Of a stretch of DNA of 64,000 bases, positions 1 through 7,298 are shown piece after piece. The stretch is from an uncultured Oscillospiraceae bacterium (lineage in GTDB: Bacteria; Bacillota; Clostridia; Oscillospirales; Oscillospiraceae): NCBI GenBank assembly GCA_910583885.1, contig CAJUAC010000002.1, positions 32,951 through 96,950 of the forward strand, read 5' to 3'. A program made the translations under genes and the position numbers. The notes under the pieces were generated by a model. That model was given only the letters and a program-made list of their open reading frames with translations, had not been told where the DNA came from and did no database searches. Position 1 is the stretch's first letter. Each line of letters starts with the position of its first letter.

Positions 1-155
1 TCGTCTCCCACTCTTCCGACCTGCGCCAGCAGGGTAATGGATGTGATCTTTCCCTCTCCAACCAGCGCATCCAGGCTTCTGGGCCGGGTATACCAAAAAC
101 AGAAAATCACGATCACCATCAGCACACCCAGTACAATTTTCCATTTTTTACTCAT
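1..155 (-). CDS. Partial small membrane-anchored protein (N-terminus only)
   Basis: The reading frame runs off the left edge, so only about 51 residues are visible. It starts with a positively charged MSKKWK, followed by one hydrophobic segment at about residues 7-22, which looks like an N-terminal membrane anchor or uncleaved signal. After it comes a polar stretch (TRPRSLDALVGEGKITSI). The ATG is preceded by a GGGAG ribosome-binding site at good spacing. It lies 38 bp downstream of hisS on the same strand and could share its transcript. I do not recognise a family; it is not aspS, which often follows hisS in Firmicutes. Confidence 0.6.
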   Translation of the reverse strand, partial: MSKKWKIVLGVLMVIVIFCFWYTRPRSLDALVGEGKITSITLLAQVGRVGD

Positions 156-193
156 ACGTTTACTCCCTTCTATCCGGCAGGGCAGGGGAGGGC

Positions 194-1546
194 CTACTCC
201 AGAATGACAGCGCCGTCCCTCCGTTTTGCAAGCCCGTCCTGGATACGCGCCAGTGTCCGGGCAAAGTCCAGCTTGGTCTGCTCGCCAGTCGTCATGTCCT
301 TGCAGGCCACCACGCTCTCCTTGATCTCGTCCTCGCCCAAAAAAACAACGTAGGGTACGCCGGTCTTGTCCGCATAGCCCATCTTTGCTTTGAACTTCTT
401 CTGCTCCGTGTACAGCTGCACCCGAATGCCTGCGCCCCGCAGCTGGGTCGCCAGCGCGATGGCAGGGGAGAGGTCGTCCGTCATGGGCAACAGCAGCACG
501 TCCGCCGGTGCGGCGGGCATCGCCGTGTTCAGCATTCCCTGCTCGTTCAAAACATAGAACAACCGGGTCAGGCCAATCGAAATTCCAACACCAGGAAGTA
601 TTTTATCCGTATAATATTCCGCTAAGTTGTCATACCGGCCGCCGGAGCAGATGGAACCGATCTCCGGATGGCTGGTCATAAAGGTCTCATAGACGGTCCC
701 GGTGTAGTAATCCAAGCCCCGGGCGATGGTCAGGTCTACGGCAAAATGTTCCTCCGGCACCCCAAAAGCGGCCAGGTATTTCACTACCGTACCCAGCTCG
801 TCCAGCCCCGCGTCAAACAAGTCACACCGTCCCCGGTAGCCCTCCAGCGCCTCCAGAACCTCCCCATTGGTGCCGGTGATGCCAATGAACCGCAAAATCT
901 CCCCGGCCTGCTCGCTGCTCAGACCCAGCTCGCCGGTCAGCAGGGCGTTCACCTTGTCCGGGCCGATTTTCGCCAGCTTGTCCACGGTGCGCATGATCTC
1001 CCCGGCCTGCTTTGTCAGCCCCAATATCTCATAGAAGCCGTTCAGAATCTTCCGGTTGTTGACCCGGATCTGGAACCGCCGCAGCCCCAGCCTGTTGAAG
1101 GTCTGGTAGATGATGGCAGGGATCTCGGCCTCATTGGCAATATCCAGCTTCCCATCCCCAATGATATCAATATCCGCCTGATAGAATTCCCGGAAGCGCC
1201 CCCGCTGGGCCCGTTCGCCCCGGTAGACCTTCCCAATCTGGTAGCGGCGGAAGGGGAACGCCAATTCCCCATAGTGCAGGGCCACATACTTGGCCAGTGG
1301 CACCGTCAAGTCAAAGCGCAGGCTCAAGTCGCTCTCGCCCTTGGTAAAGCGGTAGATCTGCTTCTCTGTCTCGCCGCCCCCCTTGGCCAGCAGGACCTCG
1401 CTGGCCTCAATGAGAGGCGTATCCAGCGGGGTGAAGCCGTAGAGCGCGTAGGTCTCCCGCAGTGTCCCCATAATGGATTCCATTAACATCTGCTGCCGGG
1501 GCAGCAGCTCCATAAACCCGGAGAGGGTCCTTGGCTGAATCTTCAT
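194..1546 (-). CDS. hisS: Histidyl-tRNA synthetase
   Basis: This cytoplasmic class II aminoacyl-tRNA synthetase charges tRNA-His with histidine using ATP. The 450-residue protein is close to the usual bacterial length. Class II motif 2 is at about residues 109-126 (RGERAQRGRFREFYQAD), the histidine-binding LDYYTG segment is near residue 280, and motif 3-like GGRYDNL is near 302. A C-terminal anticodon-binding domain follows from about 345. The ATG is preceded by AAAGGAG. The gene has its own promoter and a long T-box leader, so it is regulated separately from the mgsA-like gene upstream. The leader seems to read tRNA-Asp rather than tRNA-His (see its entry). Confidence 0.97.
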   Translation of the reverse strand: MKIQPRTLSGFMELLPRQQMLMESIMGTLRETYALYGFTPLDTPLIEASEVLLAKGGGETEKQIYRFTKGESDLSLRFDLTVPLAKYVALHYGELAFPFRRYQIGKVYRGERAQRGRFREFYQADIDIIGDGKLDIANEAEIPAIIYQTFNRLGLRRFQIRVNNRKILNGFYEILGLTKQAGEIMRTVDKLAKIGPDKVNALLTGELGLSSEQAGEILRFIGITGTNGEVLEALEGYRGRCDLFDAGLDELGTVVKYLAAFGVPEEHFAVDLTIARGLDYYTGTVYETFMTSHPEIGSICSGGRYDNLAEYYTDKILPGVGISIGLTRLFYVLNEQGMLNTAMPAAPADVLLLPMTDDLSPAIALATQLRGAGIRVQLYTEQKKFKAKMGYADKTGVPYVVFLGEDEIKESVVACKDMTTGEQTKLDFARTLARIQDGLAKRRDGAVILE

Positions 1547-1839
1547 TGCAGTGTTCTCCTTTTAATAAAACAATGCTCCCGTCCCCTGTCTTAGCGGGAC
1601 GAGAGCATGACAATCCGGTCATACTTCGTGGTGCCACCCACATTCGGCGTGCGCCGCGGCGCACAGAGCCCTTTCCGTCCCTTTTGGCTGCGGCGGGACC
1701 TGCCGCGGACGTCTCCGTCCCCGCTCCGGCGCTGTCATTCCCCCCGCCCTGTCCCCGTGGGCCGCTTCCAGCCAAGCGGCGGCCCTCTCTGTCCGGTGGG
1801 CGCGGGTACTCTGTCGCCATCCGCGCGGTCAATGCCATG
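1547..1839 (-). promoter_or_regulatory. T-box leader upstream of hisS, apparently reading tRNA-Asp
   Basis: On the minus strand the leader contains the T-box core GGGTGGCACCACG (about 1627-1640) followed by a GC-rich intrinsic terminator (1574-1607) ending in a TTTTATT tract. Upstream are stem I signatures: AGTA, AGAGAG and a GGCTG apical loop. Opposite AGTA is GAAT-GAC-A, so GAC (1734-1736), an Asp codon, is the best specifier. The T-box bulge is TGGC, which would pair with a GCCA tRNA end. That is right for G73 tRNAs such as tRNA-Asp, not for tRNA-His (C73). Stalled uncharged tRNA would favour the antiterminator and hisS expression. Confidence 0.85.
1574..1607 (-). terminator. Regulatory terminator of the hisS T-box
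   Basis: An inverted repeat (TGCTCTCGTCCCGC pairing with GGGACGGGAGCA) is followed by a T-rich tract on the minus strand, about 30 nt before the hisS ATG. It overlaps the 3' half of the T-box antiterminator, so the two structures are mutually exclusive. Confidence 0.85.
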
Positions 1840-1845
1840 TCAGCT

Positions 1846-1875
1846 ATTATAGCCCATTCCTTCTCAAAAAGTCAA
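1846..1875 (-). promoter_or_regulatory. Promoter of the hisS T-box transcript
   Basis: The -35 box TTGACT (1870-1875) and -10 box TATAAT (1846-1851) are 18 bp apart on the minus strand. The -35 box overlaps the stop codon of the mgsA-like gene, so hisS transcription starts near 1839 with a leader of about 290 nt. Confidence 0.8.
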
Positions 1876-2303
1876 TGGGGACGGGCCATATCGCGGAGAT
1901 ATTTATGCTTCGGGTTGACAATATTCCGCCAATCCAGGTCGCCACGGTCCATGCCCAGCACCAGCATTTCCGCTGTTGCCACGTTGGAAGCAAAGGGGAT
2001 GTTATTCTGGTCGCACAGCCGGGAGATATATAGGAGCTCCTTCTCCATGGAGGAGTCGTTGGGATCTACGAAAAACAGCACCATATCCATCTCATTGTAG
2101 GCAATCCGCGCGCCAATCTGCTGGCTGCCGCCGTGCTGGCAGGTCAGGAAGCGGTGGACATGGAGGCCGGTGGCGTCTGCCACCATCTGGCCGGTGGTGC
2201 TGGTGGCGCAGAGATTGTGCCGGGAGAGGACACCGGCATAAGCCGTACAGAACTGAACCATCAGGTCCTTTTTATTATCGTGGGACATCAGAGCAATATA
2301 CAT
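1872..2303 (-). CDS. Methylglyoxal synthase-fold protein with degenerate active site
   Basis: The 143-residue protein aligns along its whole length with MgsA, which converts dihydroxyacetone phosphate to methylglyoxal. Conserved are the IALMSHD start with His8, the phosphate-binding ATSTTG loop, FFVDP and NVATAE. However, the family's GGDQQ is GGSQQ here, which removes the aspartate equivalent to the E. coli catalytic base Asp71. The PHDPD segment carrying His98 and Asp101 is replaced by SSMEKEL. It may bind a phosphate ligand without being a synthase. Start ATG has AAAGGAAAC upstream. It is the last gene of the run serS...minD, 55 bp after minD. An mgsA assignment by homology alone would be risky. 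Confidence 0.8.
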   Translation of the reverse strand: MYIALMSHDNKKDLMVQFCTAYAGVLSRHNLCATSTTGQMVADATGLHVHRFLTCQHGGSQQIGARIAYNEMDMVLFFVDPNDSSMEKELLYISRLCDQNNIPFASNVATAEMLVLGMDRGDLDWRNIVNPKHKYLRDMARPH

Positions 2304-2358
2304 GGCTTGTTGTTTCCTTTCTGTTGATGTCTCTCTATAAACGCAGGGGTTCTAGGGA

Positions 2359-3102
2359 TCATCTGATTTTCATAAGCGGCATCCGCTGTCCAAGGACCCG
2401 GCGGGCAATATTGCGGTAGGCCCGGGCGGCACAGTCGTTCGTCGTCAGCAGCAGGGGCGTGCTGCGCCCGGCGTAAAGGGGGATCGTCTCATCCTCCGGG
2501 ATAACTCCCAGCAGAGGCAGCCCGGCTGTATCAATAGCATCATCAATCGTCTGGTGGAGGGATTTCATCAGCTTTTTCCTGCACCGGTTGACCACCAGGT
2601 GAACCCGCTCCTTGGGCAGGTTCTCCAGCTCCATCACCGTGCGCTGGGCATCCCGGAGGCTGCTGGCATCCGTAGTGCTCACCACCACTGCCCGGTCTGC
2701 GCCGGAAATTGCCAGCTGGAAACCCGCTCCCAGCCCCGCTGGAGCATCCACCAGGCAATAGTCGAAGCGCTTACGGACCTCTGGGAACAGCTCCCGGAAC
2801 CGCTCTAAATCAATATTGACAGCGCCAATCCTGGCCGGGGCGGTCAGCAGATAGAGGTTTTTCTGTCTCGGATGGACCGCCGCACCCTCCTCTAAGGTGC
2901 AGTTTTCCGCCATGACATCGGTGAAATCCATCATTGCCCGGTCTGTCATCGCCATCGCGATATCCAAATTCCGCAATCCTACATCGCAGTCCAGGCACAG
3001 TGTGGAATGCCCCATCTGTGCCAGAGCCATGCCAACATTGGCGACAAATGAGGTCTTCCCCGTGCCGCCCTTACCGGACACCACGGCGATTACCTGCCCC
3101 AT
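2359..3102 (-). CDS. minD: MinD-family division-site ATPase
   Basis: This is a ParA/MinD-type P-loop ATPase of 247 residues. It has the deviant Walker A KGGTGKT (11-17), the DCDVGLRNLD segment typical of MinD, and a basic amphipathic C-terminus (RRVLGQRMPLMKIR) that resembles the membrane-targeting helix. MinD normally cycles on the membrane and positions MinC to block polar division. Neither minC nor minE lies in the window. I chose the ATG at 3102 because AAGGAGGTG sits 6 nt upstream. A longer in-frame start 24 codons upstream has no such site. It follows rsmG by 93 bp in the same direction. Confidence 0.85.
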   Translation of the reverse strand: MGQVIAVVSGKGGTGKTSFVANVGMALAQMGHSTLCLDCDVGLRNLDIAMAMTDRAMMDFTDVMAENCTLEEGAAVHPRQKNLYLLTAPARIGAVNIDLERFRELFPEVRKRFDYCLVDAPAGLGAGFQLAISGADRAVVVSTTDASSLRDAQRTVMELENLPKERVHLVVNRCRKKLMKSLHQTIDDAIDTAGLPLLGVIPEDETIPLYAGRSTPLLLTTNDCAARAYRNIARRVLGQRMPLMKIR

Positions 3103-3195
3103 CGGAGACACCTCCTTTTCGGATTTCCAAAATGCCCTTTCTTTCAACACCAAAGCACACGATCCCTTTCCCATCGGGCGGGAAGGGCCGGGGCC

Positions 3196-3897
3196 TCATG
3201 TTCCTAGCGGCTGTTTCTTTATCTGCGCAAACCTTCTGGGATATTTTCGCGGGGTAGGGGAGAGCTTTTCCACAACGATCAGCCGGTGGGTAACATCCGT
3301 AGTGGGAATCCCATAATCCTTCACTGCCGTGATACGCCCGCCCAGCAGGGAAATCCCCTCCTTGGCCTGGCTGATCTCCTCCTCCGTATGGCTGGATTTC
3401 ATGGCCAGGAACCGCCCGCCTACCTTTACCATAGGCAGGCACAGCTCACACAACACAGGCAGCGCCGCTACAGCCCGGCTCACAGCTACATCAAATCCCT
3501 CCCGGTGCTTTAGGGCAAATTCCTCCGCCCGGCCGTGGACGCACCGGACATTCCCCAGCCCCAGGGCGCCACAGCTCTCCTGTAAGAAATCCACACGCTT
3601 TCCCAGGCTGTCCAGCAGCGTGACATGGAGCCCCGGCACAGCAATTGCCAGCGGCACGCCCGGGAACCCGGCCCCGGTGCCTACATCGACTACACTCTGC
3701 CGCTCCAGCCCCGCCAGACTCACCAGCGCCAGGCTGTCCAGCAGATGGAGGGCCGCCACGTCCCTCGGTTCTGTAATGGCTGTCAGGTTCATAACCTGGT
3801 TCCGCTCCAGCAGCAGGGCGCTGAAGGCCTCCAGGGCGGGGACGGCGTCCGTCCCCAGCCCCAGGGCAGGGAGCCCTTGGCTCAAGGTCTCCCTCAT
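3196..3897 (-). CDS. rsmG: 16S rRNA (guanine527-N7)-methyltransferase RsmG (GidB)
   Basis: RsmG methylates N7 of G527 in 16S rRNA using S-adenosylmethionine; its loss gives low-level streptomycin resistance in other bacteria. The 233-residue protein shows the Rossmann SAM-binding motif VVDVGTGAGFPGVPLAIA at about residues 68-85 and the VSRAVA segment near 135. Its ATG overlaps the stop codon of mscL in the sequence ATGA, implying translational coupling with the channel gene. In many Firmicutes rsmG sits with mnmG, noc or parAB; here parAB is 2.5 kb away and mnmEG is absent, so the classical origin-proximal cluster is rearranged. Confidence 0.95.
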   Translation of the reverse strand: MRETLSQGLPALGLGTDAVPALEAFSALLLERNQVMNLTAITEPRDVAALHLLDSLALVSLAGLERQSVVDVGTGAGFPGVPLAIAVPGLHVTLLDSLGKRVDFLQESCGALGLGNVRCVHGRAEEFALKHREGFDVAVSRAVAALPVLCELCLPMVKVGGRFLAMKSSHTEEEISQAKEGISLLGGRITAVKDYGIPTTDVTHRLIVVEKLSPTPRKYPRRFAQIKKQPLGT

Positions 3898-4280
3898 TGC
3901 TTTTCCTTCAGGAGATCCCGGATCTCTGCCAGCAGCTTCTCCTCAGCAGAAGGGGCCGGCGGGGCAGGGGGAGGGGCCGCCTTCTTATGCGTGATGCGGT
4001 TGACCGCTTTTACCATGCAGAATACCACAAACGCCAGGATCAGGAAGTTCAGGACCGCCTGGATGAAATTCCCGTAGGTGATAACCGCACCGCCAGCATG
4101 GATCTGTAGGTCTGCAAAGCTGGCCTCCCCCACGAAAATCCCTACAATGGGCATGATGATATCGTTAATCAGGGAGGTTGTAATGGAGCTGAAGGCGCCG
4201 CCGACAATGACGCCCACCGCCAAATCCATCACATTCCCACGCATTGCAAAGGTTTTAAATTCCTCTAAGAACTTCTTCAT
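3894..4280 (-). CDS. mscL: Large-conductance mechanosensitive channel MscL
   Basis: MscL forms a homopentameric membrane channel that opens under extreme tension and releases solutes on hypo-osmotic shock. The 128-residue protein starts with MKKFLEEFKTFAMRGNVMDLAVGVIVGGAF, matching the family's N-terminal helix and pore-lining TM1. TM2 is at about residues 70-92 and the charged C-terminal helix (EEKLLAEIRDLLKEK) ends the protein. I chose ATG 4280, about 9 nt after GAGGAA; a GTG at 4286 is too close to that site. The stop overlaps the rsmG start by 4 nt. Confidence 0.95.
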   Translation of the reverse strand: MKKFLEEFKTFAMRGNVMDLAVGVIVGGAFSSITTSLINDIIMPIVGIFVGEASFADLQIHAGGAVITYGNFIQAVLNFLILAFVVFCMVKAVNRITHKKAAPPPAPPAPSAEEKLLAEIRDLLKEKQ

Positions 4281-4314
4281 ATACACAGTTTCCTCATCTT
4301 TTGTGGAAAACGCC

Positions 4315-4707
4315 TTATGCCTCCGCCGTAGAGACTGCCTCTTCTCCGTTGGCGGGATCCTCCTTTTCCACAGCTTCTTCCACGGCTGCCTCCGGGATTT
4401 CCTCCTCTGCCGCCGCAGGCTCCTCCTTCGGAACCTCTGTTACCTCGATAACCTGCTCCCCGCTGCCGGTATACTCCACGTTCAAATCGTCGCTGAACAG
4501 GTGGGCTTCACTCTCCTTGCGGGAGGGCCGGTTAAAACCAAAGCTGATGGAGACCTCCTCCTTTTCCTCCTCCATGGGCTTGCGGGTCATCTGCCAGAGG
4601 AGGGCCTGTACCTTCTTCTCGCCAGTTTCCTCGTCCTTTTCCACATGGTAGGGGGTGAGGCCTACGGCCAGGGCGGCCACTCCAAGGACTTTCCAGATCT
4701 TGTTCAT
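4315..4707 (-). CDS. Hypothetical acidic secreted or membrane-anchored protein
   Basis: The 130-residue protein has a short hydrophobic N-terminus (IWKVLGVAALAVGL, about residues 4-17), then a charged region. Its last 50 residues are dominated by Glu, Ala, Val and Pro (for example AAAEEEIPEAAVEEAVEKE) and are probably disordered. An AAAGGAG site precedes the ATG. It lies 34 bp upstream of mscL and 81 bp downstream of serS, all in one direction, so it probably shares their transcript. I recognise no characterised family. Confidence 0.7.
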   Translation of the reverse strand: MNKIWKVLGVAALAVGLTPYHVEKDEETGEKKVQALLWQMTRKPMEEEKEEVSISFGFNRPSRKESEAHLFSDDLNVEYTGSGEQVIEVTEVPKEEPAAAEEEIPEAAVEEAVEKEDPANGEEAVSTAEA

Positions 4708-4788
4708 TACGCAGTACTCCTTTATTCATAATTTCGTGGTTCGCTGGAAAATGGTCTCCTCTCTATCATCAACAGGCCAAAGCCTGCA

Positions 4789-6093
4789 TCAGTGCTTTGG
4801 AACCAGGCACTCCTTGCCGCCCATATACCTGCGCAGAACCTCCGGGATGCGCACACTGCCATCCTCCTGCAAATTGTTCTCCAGGAAGGCAATCAGCATC
4901 CGCGGCGGGGCTACTACGGTGTTGTTCAGGGTGTGGGGCAGATAGTTTTTGCCATCCTCGCCCTTGACGCGGATCTTTAGCCGCCGGGCCTGGGCATCCC
5001 CCAGGTTGGAGCAGGAGCAGACCTCAAAATATTTTCCCTGCCGGGGGCTCCATGCCTCAATATCACAGGATTTCACCTTTAAATCTGCCAGGTCGCCGGA
5101 GCAGCACTCCAGCTGCCGCACAGGGATGTCCAGGCTCCGGAACAGCTCCACACTGTACCGCCACATCTTCTCGTACCAGCCCATGGACTCCTCGGGCTGA
5201 CAGACCACGATCATCTCCTGCTTCTCAAACTGGTGGATACGGTATACGCCCCGCTCCTCAATGCCGTGGGCGCCCTTCTCCTTCCGGAAGCAGGGGGAGT
5301 AGGAGGTCAGCGTCTGGGGCAGGGAGGACTCCGGCAGGATCTGGTCAATAAACTTCCCGATCATGGAGTGCTCACTGGTACCAATCAGGTATAGATCCTC
5401 CCCCTCGATTTTATACATCATGGCGTCCATATCTGTCTGGCTCATGACGCCCTCCACCACATTGCCATGGATCATAAAGGGGGGAATGCAGAAGATGAAG
5501 CCCTTTTCAATCATGAAATCCCTTGCGTAGGCCAGCACTGCCTCATGGAGCTGGGCAATATCCCCCATCAGATAGTAGAAGCCGTTGCCGGAGACCCGCC
5601 CGGCGGCGTCCATATCCACGCCATCAAAGCGCTCCATAATCTCCGTATGATAGGGGATCGGGAAGGAGGGAACCACTGGATCCCCAAACCGCTCCACCTC
5701 GATATTGCCGCTGTCGTCCGGGCCAATGGGCACGGAGGGGTCAATGATATTGGGGATCACCAGCATCATCCTGTGGATCTCCGCCTCCAGGCGCGCCTCC
5801 TCCTGCTCCAGCTGGGCCAGCCGCTCGGCATTGGCCTTGACCTGGGCCTTGACCGCCTCGGCCTCCTCCAGCTTGGAGGGGTCCTTCTTCGCCTGGCCCA
5901 TCAGCATCCCCACCTGCTTACTCAGGGTGTTGCGCTGCGCCCGCAGTTCGCTGGCCTCTGTAATGGCGGCCCGGTTCTCACTGTCCAGCGCCAAAACCTT
6001 GTCCACCAGAGGAAGCTTCTCCTCCTGGAACTTTTTCCGCATGTTTTCCCGTACTGCATCCGGGTTTTCCCGGATAAATTTGATGTCCAGCAT
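4789..6093 (-). CDS. serS: Seryl-tRNA synthetase
   Basis: SerRS charges tRNA-Ser (and tRNA-Sec where present) with serine. The 434-residue protein begins with MLDIKFIRENPDAVREN, the usual start of the N-terminal tRNA-binding coiled-coil arm (about 1-105). The class II catalytic domain has TSEHSM near residue 230, motif 2 (CFRKEKGAHG) near 266 and motif 3-like NNTVVAPPRMLIAFLEN near 385-402. ATG 6093 has AGAAGGAG at good spacing. An in-frame opening 44 codons upstream runs through the parS palindrome and is not a credible start. No T-box is visible upstream, unlike hisS and glyS here. Confidence 0.97.
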   Translation of the reverse strand: MLDIKFIRENPDAVRENMRKKFQEEKLPLVDKVLALDSENRAAITEASELRAQRNTLSKQVGMLMGQAKKDPSKLEEAEAVKAQVKANAERLAQLEQEEARLEAEIHRMMLVIPNIIDPSVPIGPDDSGNIEVERFGDPVVPSFPIPYHTEIMERFDGVDMDAAGRVSGNGFYYLMGDIAQLHEAVLAYARDFMIEKGFIFCIPPFMIHGNVVEGVMSQTDMDAMMYKIEGEDLYLIGTSEHSMIGKFIDQILPESSLPQTLTSYSPCFRKEKGAHGIEERGVYRIHQFEKQEMIVVCQPEESMGWYEKMWRYSVELFRSLDIPVRQLECCSGDLADLKVKSCDIEAWSPRQGKYFEVCSCSNLGDAQARRLKIRVKGEDGKNYLPHTLNNTVVAPPRMLIAFLENNLQEDGSVRIPEVLRRYMGGKECLVPKH

Positions 6094-6202
6094 AGTTACT
6101 CCTTCTCTGTGCCGCTGGCCAACCGGCCGGCGGTTCCTTTTTAATTTATAAGAATTGTAAGAATTTGGCTTCGCTCCGGCTCTTTCCTCCGCCGCTTGGC
6201 AG

Positions 6203-6218
6203 TGTTTCACGTGAAACA
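6203..6218. promoter_or_regulatory. parS centromere site 1
   Basis: TGTTTCACGTGAAACA is a perfect 16-bp palindrome and an exact match to the bacterial parS consensus bound by ParB. The flanks extend the palindrome to about 30 bp (6196-6225). It lies between the serS start and the parB stop. Confidence 0.97.
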
Positions 6219-6372
6219 CTGCCAAGAACCTTTATCATAGGTAGGGGATCCTGGATAGGCAAGGGGATTTTTCGCCCTGTAAGGCAAAAAATCGCAGGAA
6301 TATTTTGTGCATTTCAAGATCTTTTAACGCAGCAGGACAGAAAAATATCTGTCCAGACAGCGTTCAACACCT

Positions 6373-6416
6373 GTGAATACGGGTTCTAATTCCCGTGAAT
6401 ACGGGTTCTAATTCCC
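6373..6416. repeat. 22-bp perfect tandem duplication across the parB stop codon
   Basis: GTGAATACGGGTTCTAATTCCC occurs twice head to tail (6373-6394 and 6395-6416). The second copy contains the last codons and stop of parB. Each copy holds a small ACGGG/CCCGT hairpin. It looks like a recent duplication. Confidence 0.9.
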
Positions 6417-7274
6417 CAGCTGCTCCAGGGCCTCCAGGAGATCATTGAGATCATCCACACCGTAATACTCAATCTCAATCTTTCCCTTTTTCTTACCCTG
6501 GGCAATGCGGCAGGCCCGCCCCAGCCGGGCGGACAGCGACCGCTCCGCCTCCGCCACATAGTCCACAGCGGGAACAGGGGGGCTCTGTTTTTCCTCCTCC
6601 TCATCCCGGGCCAGCAGGCGCTTGACCAGCTGCTCTGTCTGCCGGACACTGAGCCCGGAGGCAAGCACTGTCTTTACCGCCTCCATCCGCACAGCAGGGG
6701 AGAGGGGGAGGATGGCCCGTGCATGTCCAGCGGAGAGCTTTCCATCCTCCACCAACCCTTGGATCGCATCGGAGAGATCCAGCAGCCGCATGGCATTGGC
6801 TACTGCGCTGCGGGATTTCCCCACCCGCTGGGCCGCCTGCTCCTGGGTCATTCCGTAGGTCTCCACCAGGGTGCGGTAGCCCTGTGCCTCCTCCATCGGG
6901 TTCAAATCCTCCCGCTGGAGGTTTTCAATCATGGCCAGCTCCATCGCCTTGCGGTCATCGGCCTCAATGACCACGGCCGGGATCTCTGTCAGCTCCGCCA
7001 GCCGGGCTGCCCGCCACCGCCTCTCGCCTGCGATGATCTGGTAATATCCGGACGCCAGCTTCCGCACGGTCAGCGGCTGGATGACGCCGTGCTGCCGGAT
7101 GGACTCCGCCAACTCCTCCAGCTTCTCCTGGTCAAAGTTCTTACGGGGCTGGTTCCGGCAGCTCTCAATCTGGGACAGGGGAATTGTAGAGGAGGGCGCG
7201 GTAAAATCAGCGGAGAAATCATCTCCCAACAGCGCGCTCAAGCCCTTGCCCATGCCCTTTTCTTTCTGTGCCAT
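6408..7274 (-). CDS. parB: Chromosome partitioning protein ParB (Spo0J)
   Basis: ParB is a CTP-dependent DNA clamp that loads at parS and, with ParA and SMC, organises and segregates the origin region. The 288-residue protein has the N-terminal MGKGLSALLG ParA-stimulating segment, the CTP-binding motifs GERRWRAA (about 89-96) and ENLQREDLNPMEEA (about 117-130), a helix-turn-helix with KSRSAVANAMRLL (about 152-164), and a C-terminal dimerisation domain. GAAGGAG precedes the ATG. It lies 24 bp downstream of parA, and parS sites flank the pair. A second ParB-family gene, noc, is at 57.5 kb. Confidence 0.97.
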   Translation of the reverse strand: MAQKEKGMGKGLSALLGDDFSADFTAPSSTIPLSQIESCRNQPRKNFDQEKLEELAESIRQHGVIQPLTVRKLASGYYQIIAGERRWRAARLAELTEIPAVVIEADDRKAMELAMIENLQREDLNPMEEAQGYRTLVETYGMTQEQAAQRVGKSRSAVANAMRLLDLSDAIQGLVEDGKLSAGHARAILPLSPAVRMEAVKTVLASGLSVRQTEQLVKRLLARDEEEEKQSPPVPAVDYVAEAERSLSARLGRACRIAQGKKKGKIEIEYYGVDDLNDLLEALEQLGN

Positions 7275-7298
7275 AGGGATCGTTCTCCTTCCGACCGG

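Noticed and set aside
1407..1838. Open frame running through the hisS T-box leader
   Set aside because: The region folds as a T-box with terminator and carries all the conserved T-box motifs; it is a regulatory RNA.
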